Assembly: GCF_030408735.1 (NCBI RefSeq)
Contig: NZ_CP047204.1
Coordinates: 186,001-250,000, forward strand
DNA: 64,000 nucleotides
From: Corynebacterium faecale
Lineage (GTDB): Bacteria; Actinomycetota; Actinomycetes; Mycobacteriales; Mycobacteriaceae
Reading direction: 5' to 3'
The position numbers and the translations under genes are program-made. The notes below the pieces were generated by a model. It was not told the origin of the DNA. It made no database searches and worked only from the letters and a program-made list of their open reading frames with translations. Positions 24,241-34,117 of this stretch are shown piece by piece. Position 1 is the stretch's first letter, and the number at the start of each line of letters is the position of its first letter.

Positions 24241-26649
24241 GTGGCTTTGTATCGTAAGTATCGACCGGCAAGTTTCGACGAGGTAGTAGGGCAGGAGCAC
24301 GTCACCGACCCACTCTCCGTGGCATTGGATAGCGGACGTATCAATCACGCCTACCTGTTCTCAGGCCCGCGCGGTTGTGGAAAGACCTCCTCGGCGCGCA
24401 TCCTTGCCCGCTCCCTGAACTGTGCCCAGGGGCCCACCTCCACGCCGTGTGGTGTCTGTAACTCCTGTGTATCCCTGGCACCGGGTGGTCCGGGCAACCT
24501 GGATGTCACCGAGCTGGACGCCGCCAGCCACAACGGTGTGGATGATATGCGTGAGCTGCGGGAGAAGGCCCATTACGCCCCGGCGGAGTCCCGCTACCGT
24601 GTCTTCATCATTGATGAGGCGCACATGATCACCCCGCAGGGTTTCAACGCGATGCTCAAAATCGTGGAGGAGCCCCCGGCGCACCTCATCTTCATCTTCG
24701 CCACCACCGAACCTGAAAAAGTCATCGGCACGATCCGCTCACGCACCCACCATTACCCGTTCCGCCTGCTCACGCCCGGCGCCATGCGCGGACTCCTGGA
24801 GCGCACCTGCCAGGCAGAGGGCGTCCACGTCGACGACGCCGTATTCCCACTGGTCATCCGCGCAGGCGGCGGCAGCCCCCGCGACAGCCTCTCCCTCCTG
24901 GACCAGCTGCTCGCCGGCGCCGGCCCCGATGGCTTGAGCTACGAGCGCGCCCTCCCCCTGCTGGGGGTCACCGATTTTACGCTTATCGACGCCGCCATCA
25001 CCTCCCTCGCCACCAATGACAAAGCGGGCATGTTCTCCACCATCGATCATGTCATAGAGGCTGGACACGATCCCCGTCGTTTCGCCACCGACCTCCTCGA
25101 CCGCCTCCGTGACCTCATGGTTATCCAGGCCGTCCCCGAAGCCCTCAACCTCGGACTGGTGGATGCCCCCACCGACCGCACCCAGGTCCTCACCGAGCAG
25201 GCAGCGATGTTCAACGGCAATGAGCTGGCCACACTCGCTTCGATGGTGAACTCCGGGCTTGATGATCTCCGCGGTGCCACCTCACCCCGTCTTCTTCTGG
25301 AGATCCTCTGCGTCCGCCTGCTTCTCTCCCGGGGCCAGGCCGCCCAGGTCATCGCAACAGCCCCCGATGAGGTCGCACCTTCAGCACCCTCTTACTCAGG
25401 ACCGGGTGGTGCTGCCGCGGCGGCCCGTGCGAAGGCGCTGGCGGCGTCGCAAAGCTATGGTCAGCGCCCGGAAGCCAAGAAGCCGGAACCTGTGGCGCCT
25501 GCGCCTGCACCTGCCTCTGCTCCGGCGCCGGACAGGACCCCGGCACCAGCCCCGACTCCGGAGCCAACACCGGCGCCCCGCGTTGAACCGGCCCCGGAAC
25601 CCAAACCAGTGCCAACACCGGCGCCCCGCGTTGAACCGGCCCCGGAACCCAAACCAGTGCCAACACCGGCGCCCCAGGTTGAGCCGGCTCCTGTTCCGGA
25701 ACCGACACCGACACCAGCTCCGGACGAGGATCTTCTATCCGTGATCCGCAACAAGTGGGCGAGCCTGCGTGCGTTGGTGGGCAAGGAAAATATTCGAACT
25801 GAGATCATGCTCACCGAGGCAAAGGTGCTGGGTATCCGTGAGCAGACGCTGGTGCTCGGTCACAGCACGGGCGCACTGGCGAATCGTCTCAACGCCCCGG
25901 ATCATAATGAAGTGATTGTGTCGTTACTGAAGAAGGAGCTGGGTAGTCAGCTGGCGGTCGAATGCATCGTGGGTACAGACCCAGCGGCCGCCGGTTTCAC
26001 CGCGAAACCAACATCGGATAAACCAACGTGGAATCCGACGAAGCCAGCCGTCCCGGCAGCACCGGTGCAGCAGCCGGTGGCCGCGGAATCAGATGACCCA
26101 GAGGAGCCCGAGAGTCCGGCCCGGGACACTGGGGGATGGGGTAAGCCGGTCAACATCGGCAGTGACCGGCCGGTGCCGGTGGCCCCGGACCCCCCGGCGC
26201 CAGCGCCGACCCCGGTTGCCCCTATGCCTCGACCCGAATCGACATCCAAGCCATCCTGGCGGGAAATAGCGGAGCAGGCGGCAGCGAATGCTTCGGCCCA
26301 ACGCCAGGCACAGCAGGGAACCAGCGCACCCTTCAACGGTGGTGTGCCCCTGCCACCTGAGCCAGAGGACTTCCCACCTCCGCCCGCGGCTGACCCTTAT
26401 GATTACCAGGCCGATGAGGGGATCCCGCAGCGCAACCAGGAGACGCGGCCCGCCCCGCCTGCACCGGCACCCCAACAAGCAGCGCAACCTGTGCAGGAAG
26501 CGCAAGGGGCTGGGGGGTGGTCGTCGAGAAGCGAAGAGGAAGAGATGATGCGCGAGGCCGCCAACGAACCGGGTGAGATGGACCGTCGTGATGCCAAGGC
26601 GATCGCGATGGAACTGCTCGCGTCCGAGCTCGGGGCGAAGCCTCTGTAA
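24241..26649 (+). CDS. dnaX: DNA polymerase III subunits gamma/tau
   Basis: Clamp-loader ATPase, 802 residues. Walker A GPRGCGKT is at 42-49. A four-cysteine zinc module follows (CAQGPTSTPCGVCNSC, about 60-75), then DEAHMIT as Walker B and sensor regions to about residue 370. A Pro/Ala-rich linker with 16-residue repeats follows, then a tau-specific domain at about 500-585 (LLSVIRNKWASLRALV) and another disordered Pro-rich part. The start is GTG. No A-rich slippery site was seen, so a frameshifted gamma form is not indicated. ybaB and recR follow in the usual dnaX-ybaB-recR order. Confidence 0.95.
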   Translation: MALYRKYRPASFDEVVGQEHVTDPLSVALDSGRINHAYLFSGPRGCGKTSSARILARSLNCAQGPTSTPCGVCNSCVSLAPGGPGNLDVTELDAASHNGVDDMRELREKAHYAPAESRYRVFIIDEAHMITPQGFNAMLKIVEEPPAHLIFIFATTEPEKVIGTIRSRTHHYPFRLLTPGAMRGLLERTCQAEGVHVDDAVFPLVIRAGGGSPRDSLSLLDQLLAGAGPDGLSYERALPLLGVTDFTLIDAAITSLATNDKAGMFSTIDHVIEAGHDPRRFATDLLDRLRDLMVIQAVPEALNLGLVDAPTDRTQVLTEQAAMFNGNELATLASMVNSGLDDLRGATSPRLLLEILCVRLLLSRGQAAQVIATAPDEVAPSAPSYSGPGGAAAAARAKALAASQSYGQRPEAKKPEPVAPAPAPASAPAPDRTPAPAPTPEPTPAPRVEPAPEPKPVPTPAPRVEPAPEPKPVPTPAPQVEPAPVPEPTPTPAPDEDLLSVIRNKWASLRALVGKENIRTEIMLTEAKVLGIREQTLVLGHSTGALANRLNAPDHNEVIVSLLKKELGSQLAVECIVGTDPAAAGFTAKPTSDKPTWNPTKPAVPAAPVQQPVAAESDDPEEPESPARDTGGWGKPVNIGSDRPVPVAPDPPAPAPTPVAPMPRPESTSKPSWREIAEQAAANASAQRQAQQGTSAPFNGGVPLPPEPEDFPPPPAADPYDYQADEGIPQRNQETRPAPPAPAPQQAAQPVQEAQGAGGWSSRSEEEEMMREAANEPGEMDRRDAKAIAMELLASELGAKPL
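25564..25707 (+). repeat. 48-bp tandem repeat inside dnaX (Pro-rich linker)
   Basis: Two identical 48-bp units start at 25564 and 25612 and a partial third at 25660. They encode PTPAPRVEPAPEPKPV. The third has drifted (Gln for Arg, then Val). Unit number probably varies between strains without disturbing the frame. Confidence 0.85.
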
Positions 26650-26744
26650 GCCGAGAGCGAACCTGCGGATTTTCGGACGCGGGTTCGCGGGCGCGTCGGT
26701 AGACTCGTGCGCAAACGGATTACAAATTCTTCAGGAAGGTCAAA

Positions 26745-27068
26745 ATGACTCAGCCAGATATGTCCCAGATCCTCGCCCAGGCCCAGGAAATGCAGGCGAA
26801 ACTGCAGGAAGCACAGCAGGAGATCCTGGCTTCCTCAGTTATCGGTGACGCCGCAAACGGCCTGGTCACCGTGACCATGTCCGGCTCCGGTGAAGTCACC
26901 GCGGTCAACATTGATCCAAAGGTTGTCGACCCGGAAGACGTGGAGACCCTTCAGGACCTGGTTCAGGGTGCATTCCTTGACGCGCACAAGAAGGTCGCTG
27001 ATCTCGCACAGGAGAAGATGGGCCCACTGTCCCAGGGCTTCGGCGGCGACATGGGTAGCCTCTTCTAG
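26745..27068 (+). CDS. ybaB: YbaB/EbfC nucleoid-associated protein
   Basis: A 107-residue DNA-binding protein of the YbaB/EbfC family. It has an N-terminal coiled helix rich in Gln ([19 protein letters not shown]), a central three-strand sheet ([19 protein letters not shown]), and a C-terminal helix ending in MGSLF. Family members bind DNA as dimers with tweezer-like arms. It follows dnaX by 95 bp and precedes recR, a conserved trio. The ribosome-binding site is AGGAAGG. Confidence 0.93.
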   Translation: MTQPDMSQILAQAQEMQAKLQEAQQEILASSVIGDAANGLVTVTMSGSGEVTAVNIDPKVVDPEDVETLQDLVQGAFLDAHKKVADLAQEKMGPLSQGFGGDMGSLF

Positions 27069-27189
27069 TTTTTGAATTTCTCCTGGGCCGGGTGGGGAAG
27101 CGCTACAGTGCGCTTCCGTACCCGGCCCTTCCATGTGCGATACTTGGCTAGTTCAACGCATTTTGTTTATAGATAGGTGAATCACGACC

Positions 27190-27846
27190 GTGTTTGAAGG
27201 CCCTCTTCAGGATCTCATCGATGAACTTTCCCGACTCCCTGGCGTCGGCCCGAAGAGTGCCCAGCGCATCGCGTTCCACCTGCTCTCCGTGGATCCCGAT
27301 GATATTTCCCGGCTGCAGGGCGCCTTGGGTGCTGTGCGCGACGGCGTTCGCTTCTGCCGGATCTGCTGCAATATCTCCCGTGATGAGGTCTGCCGCATCT
27401 GCAACGACTCCGGCCGCGATCGTGGTCTGATCTGCGTGGTTGAGGAACCGAAGGATATCCAGGTCATTGAACGCACCGGCGAATTCAGTGGTCGTTACCA
27501 TGTGCTTGGCGGCGCGCTCGATCCACTCGCGAACGTGGGCCCGCGTGAACTGAATATCTCCACCCTGCTCCAGCGCATCGGCGGGGTTCTGGACGACCGT
27601 GAGCTTGCCGACTCCACTGCCGACGTCCCCCTCTTTGATGATAAACCCCAGGTCCACGAGGTTATTCTGGCCACAGACCCCAACACCGAAGGCGAAGCGA
27701 CAGCGGCTTACCTCGGGCGCCTGCTGAAGGATTTTCCTGACCTGGTGGTGTCCCGCCTGGCCTCCGGCATGCCATTGGGCGGCGACCTCGAATTTGTCGA
27801 CGAGTTGACCCTGTCCCGTGCCCTGAGTGGGCGACTCCAGATCTAA
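27190..27846 (+). CDS. recR: Recombination protein RecR
   Basis: A 218-residue repair protein acting with RecO/RecF to load RecA at gaps. In order: a helix-hairpin-helix ([16 protein letters not shown]), a C4 zinc module (Cys56, Cys59, Cys68, Cys71), a Toprim domain ([14 protein letters not shown]) and the C-terminal [12 protein letters not shown] motif. The start is GTG at 27190. Confidence 0.95.
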   Translation: MFEGPLQDLIDELSRLPGVGPKSAQRIAFHLLSVDPDDISRLQGALGAVRDGVRFCRICCNISRDEVCRICNDSGRDRGLICVVEEPKDIQVIERTGEFSGRYHVLGGALDPLANVGPRELNISTLLQRIGGVLDDRELADSTADVPLFDDKPQVHEVILATDPNTEGEATAAYLGRLLKDFPDLVVSRLASGMPLGGDLEFVDELTLSRALSGRLQI

Positions 27847-27917
27847 ACTCAGACGCTCTTGTCGCGTCGGCGCCCTTCCACACCCTTTGAGAGGGAGGAA
27901 GGGCGCTGTTCTATTGG

Positions 27918-28183
27918 TGGCGGGCAAAAGGGTACGAGTTAGGGCCTGGGGAGGCCCCGCTGGCGGGGAAGTTCGTACGGTTGTGCACAGCAAACCTGGA
28001 AACGAGGGCGTCGCGGGCAAAAGGGTACGAGTTAGGGCCTGGCCAAGCCCCGCCAGCGAGATAATCCGTACGGTTGTGCACAGCAAACCTGGAAACGAGG
28101 GCGTGGCGGGCAAAAGGGTACGAGTTAGGGCCTGGCCAAGCCCCGCCAGCGAGATAATCCGTACGGTTGTGCACAGCAAACCA
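27918..28183 (+). repeat. Tandem array of 93-bp units, 2.8 copies
   Basis: Units start at 27918, 28011 and 28104. Each is a 72-bp core (TGGCGGGCAAAAGGGTACGA to GTGCACA) plus a 21-bp spacer; the last spacer is missing. Units 2 and 3 are identical, and unit 1 differs in the middle. Because 93 is divisible by 3, long false reading frames appear on both strands. The array lies between recR and the convergent gatD, and no separate terminator was found. A diverged inverted copy of the core lies at 19312-19383. Confidence 0.88.
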
Positions 28184-28252
28184 AGAAAACCGGAAGAGCC
28201 ACAGCTCCCGAAAGAATGGGGGCAGTGGCTCGAGCCGGAAGGAAACTGGAGA

Positions 28253-29005
28253 TTAGGCCAGGCGTTCAGCGCGGAGGCGGTCGACCACATCGATGTCCAC
28301 AGGCGCCAGTTCCGCGAGGGATGTGCCCATCGCCTTCGCCAGCAACAGGTCAGCGAGCTGGGGGTTCCGGGCGAGGGCGGGGCCGTGCATATAGGTGGCG
28401 ATGACACTGCCCTGGACTGCGCCTTCGGCGTGCTGCTGTCGTTCGTTGTCGATCACGTCGGAGGCGCCCCAGGTGTCGCAGTTGCCTTCGCCACGCAGCA
28501 CACGGCCCAGGGGTTCGGCATCGCGGCCGAGGAGGGTGGCGCCCATGTGGTTTTCGAAGCCGGTGAGGGGTTCGGTGAGGTCGGAGGTGATGCCGGCGCG
28601 GGTGGGGGTGGAGACGACTTCACCGATGGCGCGTTTTTGGAGGGAGACGGTGGTGGCGTCGATAAGCCCGAGGCCGTCGACGATGCGACCGGCAGCGCGG
28701 AAGGAATCGCCGAGCACCTGCATGCCGGCGCACACGGCGAAGATGGGGCGACCCGCACCGGCGGCAACAGCCAGGCCACCGTCCTTGGCCAGGTGTTCCA
28801 CGGCCAGGATCTGGGCGGTGTCCTCGCCGCCGCCGAGGCAGTAGATGTCCAGGCCGGAGGGGACGGCATCATCGAGGGTGATGCGCTTTACCTCCACGTC
28901 GAGGCCGCGCATGAGGGCACGCCGCTGGAGGACCAGGGCGTTGCCGTCGTCGCCGTAGGTTCCCAGAACATCGGGGAGGATCAGGCCGATCGTTAAGGTA
29001 CTCAT
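28253..29005 (-). CDS. gatD: Lipid II isoglutaminyl synthase, glutaminase subunit GatD
   Basis: A CobB/CobQ-type glutamine amidotransferase, 250 residues. It supplies ammonia to MurT for amidation of the alpha-carboxyl of D-Glu in lipid II. The catalytic Cys is at 92 in AVCAGMQVLG, and the His is in YMHGPALARN. Its ATG overlaps the murT stop (TGATG), so the subunits are translated in tandem as expected for a stable heterodimer. No cobalamin or cobyrate genes are near, so the CobQ reading is rejected. Confidence 0.9.
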   Translation of the reverse strand: MSTLTIGLILPDVLGTYGDDGNALVLQRRALMRGLDVEVKRITLDDAVPSGLDIYCLGGGEDTAQILAVEHLAKDGGLAVAAGAGRPIFAVCAGMQVLGDSFRAAGRIVDGLGLIDATTVSLQKRAIGEVVSTPTRAGITSDLTEPLTGFENHMGATLLGRDAEPLGRVLRGEGNCDTWGASDVIDNERQQHAEGAVQGSVIATYMHGPALARNPQLADLLLAKAMGTSLAELAPVDIDVVDRLRAERLA

Positions 29006-30276
29006 CAGTTGTTGATCTCCTTGTCCAGTGCCCTCTTGAGGTCGCGGAAGGCGGTGTAGTTGGCCAGTACTTCGACGCGGCCGGGTGGGCAGGCGCGGAT
29101 GGCGGCGAGGGGTTCGCGGTGTAAATCATGGTCGATGTCGGCGTAGGTGAGTCGGACAGCCAGGTCGGTGCCGCGCTCGCCGGAGGCCATGACTGCCAGG
29201 CCGGAGAAGTCTTCGAAGCGGACGTCCCAGAGCCAGGAGAGGTCTTCGCCGTCGGCAACCTGGCCGTTGACGGCGATGACCAGGCCGTCGGCGGTGCGGT
29301 CGACCATGGCGAGGGCTTCCTGCCAGCCGGCTGGGTTTTTGGCCAGCAGGAGGTGGACTTCGTGGTCGCCGTAGGTGATGGTGGAGTAGCGCCCTGCCAC
29401 GTTGTCCACGCTGTTCACCGCGTCAACGGCTTCGTGCAGGTCCACGCCGTAGACGGTGGCGGCGCAGATGGCCTGGGCGGCGTTGCCGCGGTTGGCCTGG
29501 CCCGGGAGGTTGAGGTCGAGGTTCACGTCGCCGTCGGGCGTGCGCACCGTGTTACCGTCGACCGCCCAGGAGGGGGTGGGGCGTTCGAACGTGCGGCCGT
29601 CGAGAAGCTCTTTGGTGGCGCGCCAGTGGTTGCCTTCATAGACGATGCGGCTTTCGGTGCGCGGGCAGGAGACGGCGTCGCCCTGCCAGCCGCTGCCGGC
29701 GGCGACCCAGATGACGTTGGGGGCGTCGAAGGCGACGGAGGTGACCAGTACGTCATCGCAGTTGGCCACCACGATCATGTCGGGGTTGGAGCGTACGGCG
29801 TCGCGGAGGACACGTTCGATTTTATTGATCTCACCGACGCGGTCCAGCTGGTCGCGGGAGAGGTTGAGCAGCACCAGGCAGGACGGCTCGAGGCGCTCGA
29901 TGGCGGAGGGGACGTGGAGCTCATCGACCTCAAGGACCACGTGGGAGGCGTCGCGCCCCGCCAGCAGCGCGGAGATGATGCCGGCGTCCATGTTGTCGCC
30001 GCCCTCATTGGTGGCGATGCTGAACTGATCACGCATCGCCGCAGCCAACATGCGGGTGGTGGTGGATTTGCCGTTGGTGCCGGTCACCAGCACCACGGGA
30101 CGCTCATCGGCGAGCGTGCCCATGATCTCCGGGTCGACCGCACCTGCCACCAGGCCACCGATCATGCCACCAGACCCACGGCCGGTCACCCGCGAGGCGG
30201 TGGTGGCGAGATAGGCGGCGGTGGTGGCCGCACGGGTTCGTAGACGGCGCAGGGCATCGGGCAGTCGAGGCTTCAT
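29005..30276 (-). CDS. murT: Lipid II isoglutaminyl synthase, Mur ligase subunit MurT
   Basis: ATP-dependent ligase subunit partnering GatD; 423 residues. GTNGKSTT is at 66-73, the Mur-ligase central domain has NLSRDQLDRVGE, and the C-terminal DUF1727 domain carries the GatD contact. Most MurT proteins carry a Cys4 zinc ribbon in the central domain. Here the matching place (about 200-220, AVSCPRTESRIVYEGNHW) keeps only Cys204. The ATG at 30276 was chosen at the first residue of the basic helix that usually opens MurT; upstream in-frame sequence overlaps the neighbouring gene's end and reads as nonsense. Confidence 0.88.
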   Translation of the reverse strand: MKPRLPDALRRLRTRAATTAAYLATTASRVTGRGSGGMIGGLVAGAVDPEIMGTLADERPVVLVTGTNGKSTTTRMLAAAMRDQFSIATNEGGDNMDAGIISALLAGRDASHVVLEVDELHVPSAIERLEPSCLVLLNLSRDQLDRVGEINKIERVLRDAVRSNPDMIVVANCDDVLVTSVAFDAPNVIWVAAGSGWQGDAVSCPRTESRIVYEGNHWRATKELLDGRTFERPTPSWAVDGNTVRTPDGDVNLDLNLPGQANRGNAAQAICAATVYGVDLHEAVDAVNSVDNVAGRYSTITYGDHEVHLLLAKNPAGWQEALAMVDRTADGLVIAVNGQVADGEDLSWLWDVRFEDFSGLAVMASGERGTDLAVRLTYADIDHDLHREPLAAIRACPPGRVEVLANYTAFRDLKRALDKEINN

Positions 30277-30313
30277 GGGATATGAGTCTAGTGAATACTC
30301 AAGGCAACGTGAC

Positions 30314-31459
30314 TTAACCCCGCTTGACGACGCCTCCCGCCACACCCTGCGGCGCGGTTGTGCCCTCCCGCACGCGCTCGACGGCGCGGAGGAACGCCAC
30401 ATCGGAGAGCAGCGGGATATTCTTGCGCTGTGCGTGCATGGCCTTGCCATCCACATTGCGTGTCTGATTACACACCACCACCGAGGTCTGGCGGGTCAGT
30501 TTCTCTGAGTAGCTGAGGCCTGAATCCACCACAGCCTGGATGATCACATCGGGATCCATCTCGATCTGAGGTGCTACGACCACCTCCATGCCCGCGACCA
30601 GAGAGGTGCCGGGTTGGTAGGTGCCGGGGTTGACCAGCGTCGGGGTGGTGTCCTGTGCCTGAACCCGGATATGGGAGCGCTGCAGGCCGAACCTGTCCGC
30701 CTTCAGATCATTCGGGACCCGGGTGGCCAGCTCCCCGCGTTCGCGCAGCGTGGTGTACATCTCGGCCACCAGCAGCGTATCTTCCCGCGACAAAGTTTCA
30801 TGGGGCATCTGCGCCCGTTCGATGGACGCTGTGGCCGGTGGGGTATCGATACCGAGGGTGTGGGCGACTCCGCGGATCCGGATATCATCCAGCTCCACGC
30901 CCTGACGACGCGCAGACGCCAGGGTATCCACGATCAGGACCGGCCTGGGCAGATGACCCACACGCTGGCGGCGTCGACCACGCCCCCCGCGTCGGTTGCC
31001 GCGGTTATTGCTCCGGTTGGCGCGTGCCGCGTCAGTCATGGCGCGCTTAGATTCTGACACTATGAAACCCCAGGCGCGGGTCGCGTTATGGAGGATCAGG
31101 GTGCGGCCGTCAATCAACCGGTCCAGGCTCTTGAGGATCTGGGAGAACTTCTTGGCTGAGGCGAATTCCTCCTCAGTCACCCCGTGGAGATGGAACGGGC
31201 CGGGGTTGGTGCCGGGATTGAGTACCGCATGGAAGGTCTCCACGGGCTCATTGGCGGCGGTGAGGGTGACAGCATCAATGGTGATCATCCGAGAGGTGGA
31301 GGGATGGATGCCACTGCTCTGTATCGTGACCGACACAAACGGGGCTTCGGCGATCGCCTCTTGGCGGGCACGCTCATGCGCCTCGCGTCGAGCCTGCTCC
31401 TCAGGTGACCTCGACTGCTGCTCCGGAGAGGTCTCGGGGTCTAGTGCAGGTTGGTTCAT
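30314..31459 (-). CDS. DnaQ-fold (exonuclease-like) protein without catalytic residues
   Basis: A 381-residue protein combining a DEDD-exonuclease fold (about 40-240) with a C-terminal BRCT-like region (about 285-370; YSEKLTRQTSVVVCNQ). Fold landmarks are recognisable: TIQSSGIHP stands where DIETTGLDP is expected, and LHNATRAWGF where AHNASFDWGF is. The two acids of the first motif are Thr45 and Gln47, and the Asp of the second is Ala129, so nuclease activity is unlikely. An Arg/Gly/Asn-rich insert lies at about 145-165 and may bind nucleic acid. The ATG at 31459 follows AGGATGAG; one three codons upstream has no room for it. A gene called DnaQ epsilon occupies this place in relatives. Confidence 0.75.
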   Translation of the reverse strand: MNQPALDPETSPEQQSRSPEEQARREAHERARQEAIAEAPFVSVTIQSSGIHPSTSRMITIDAVTLTAANEPVETFHAVLNPGTNPGPFHLHGVTEEEFASAKKFSQILKSLDRLIDGRTLILHNATRAWGFIVSESKRAMTDAARANRSNNRGNRRGGRGRRRQRVGHLPRPVLIVDTLASARRQGVELDDIRIRGVAHTLGIDTPPATASIERAQMPHETLSREDTLLVAEMYTTLRERGELATRVPNDLKADRFGLQRSHIRVQAQDTTPTLVNPGTYQPGTSLVAGMEVVVAPQIEMDPDVIIQAVVDSGLSYSEKLTRQTSVVVCNQTRNVDGKAMHAQRKNIPLLSDVAFLRAVERVREGTTAPQGVAGGVVKRG

Positions 31460-31523
31460 TCGTCTCATCCTAGTCTGTGGGCGCTGCAATCCCGGGTAGC
31501 GGATGCCGGGCACCTGAAACTTG

Positions 31524-31563
31524 AGAAAATCCCGGTGAATCCATGATCTGGATTCACCGGGAT
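31524..31563 (-). terminator. Terminator of leuA
   Basis: ATCCCGGTGAATCCA, 5-nt loop, TGGATTCACCGGGAT, a perfect 15-bp stem with TTTTC on the minus strand. It lies 28 bp past the leuA stop. Confidence 0.9.
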
Positions 31564-31591
31564 ATATCAGTGCAGGACGGCAGGGAGGTGG

Positions 31592-33442
<1,851 letters not shown>

Positions 33443-33543
33443 TCATCCTTCGTGGAAGTTGTGCGCAAGTTGTCTGTAGTAGAACCTTAGCGCTGTTGCG
33501 GTAACGACCGGCAACACAAACTCCGCGACGGGGTGCCGGCCGT

Positions 33544-33606
33544 TTAAGACCTCTGGAACCCGCCGCGGCGAAGAAGAAGGAGGCTTCGCTCACGTGATGA
33601 GAACAT
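33544..33606 (-). CDS. leuL: Leucine-rich leader peptide of leuA
   Basis: ATG at 33606 opens a 20-codon frame containing four consecutive Leu codons (CTC CTT CTT CTT, codons 9-12) and ending TAA 110 bp before leuA. A -10 box TATACT ends only 7 bp upstream of the ATG, so the peptide is probably translated from a leaderless transcript. After the stop comes an inverted repeat (CCGGCA / TGCCGG, at about 33508-33540), but no T-run follows. The final switch may therefore be translational or Rho-based rather than a classical terminator. Confidence 0.75.
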   Translation of the reverse strand: MFSSRERSLLLLRRGGFQRS

Positions 33607-33613
33607 GCCTTGG

Positions 33614-33645
33614 AGTATAACCCACGCTTAATTTTCCGTCAGCAA
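33614..33645 (-). promoter_or_regulatory. leuA promoter
   Basis: TATACT at 33619-33614 is a good -10. A weak -35 (TTGCTG, 33645-33640) lies 20 bp upstream. The predicted start of transcription coincides with or is next to the leader peptide ATG at 33606. Confidence 0.6.
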
Positions 33646-34117
33646 ATGGTGAATCCCGCTGGGGTGGCGTTCCTTTGCTGGATGAGTGCTTGTGGGGATG
33701 CGTGAGAAATTCATTATCGATGGCAAAATCCTGGAAAAATCCTGTTAAGTAGATCAAGTCGCAATAGTTTTGTGACCCATGGCTCGAGGCACAGCCCCGT
33801 GCGGGGGTGGTAGCCACTTAGGTAGATCTCAGTTTTGCTCCAAGCTTCCCTGCTGATGTTTTTAAGCTTTTCCCATGGAAATGGCAGGTGGCCAGTGGGG
33901 GAGCGCTGAAGTGGGGGCAGGTTTAGGAAATTCGCTGATCAGCTTTTTCCTAAGGGAAAACTTAACCAATTAAAGCGCTTGAGCTGGGGTTTCGTTGCTG
34001 TTAGCCTTGCGCGAAGAGTGGCAGATTTGTCGAATGAGATGGCCTGCTAACTCGTTGCATAGCACTTGATGGGTAGGTCCGCCCCAGTAGCGGCAGTTGG
34101 TCCTTGGAAGGGGAATC
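33646..34117. other. Intergenic region between leuA and the adhesin gene
   Basis: 472 bp of visibly lower GC than the leuA side, containing the divergent promoters. A 6-bp inverted repeat TTTTCC/GGAAAA sits around 33945-33960. Reading frames here are short and show no coding character. The drop in GC marks the left edge of the accessory surface block. Confidence 0.55.

Noticed and set aside
22156-24348. Minus-strand open frame of 730 codons opposite aspT and the SUFU-like gene
   Set aside because: Shadow of the real plus-strand genes: composition His/Arg/Gly rich, no domains, crosses gene boundaries.
27918-28183. CRISPR array
   Set aside because: Three long units with a constant 21-bp spacer sequence rather than unique spacers, and no cas genes.
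27827-28996. Plus-strand 389-codon frame across the tandem repeats and antisense gatD
   Set aside because: Its periodic peptide is explained by the 93-bp repeat (a multiple of 3), and the rest is antisense to gatD.
28253-30276. Cobyric acid synthase / folylpolyglutamate synthase reading of gatD-murT
   Set aside because: No cobalamin genes; the amidotransferase plus Mur-ligase pair with TGATG overlap is the lipid II amidation complex.
33590-33817. Minus-strand 75-codon frame upstream of leuA
   Set aside because: Overlaps the leuA promoter and leader peptide in another frame; low-complexity His/Ser peptide with no ribosome-binding site.
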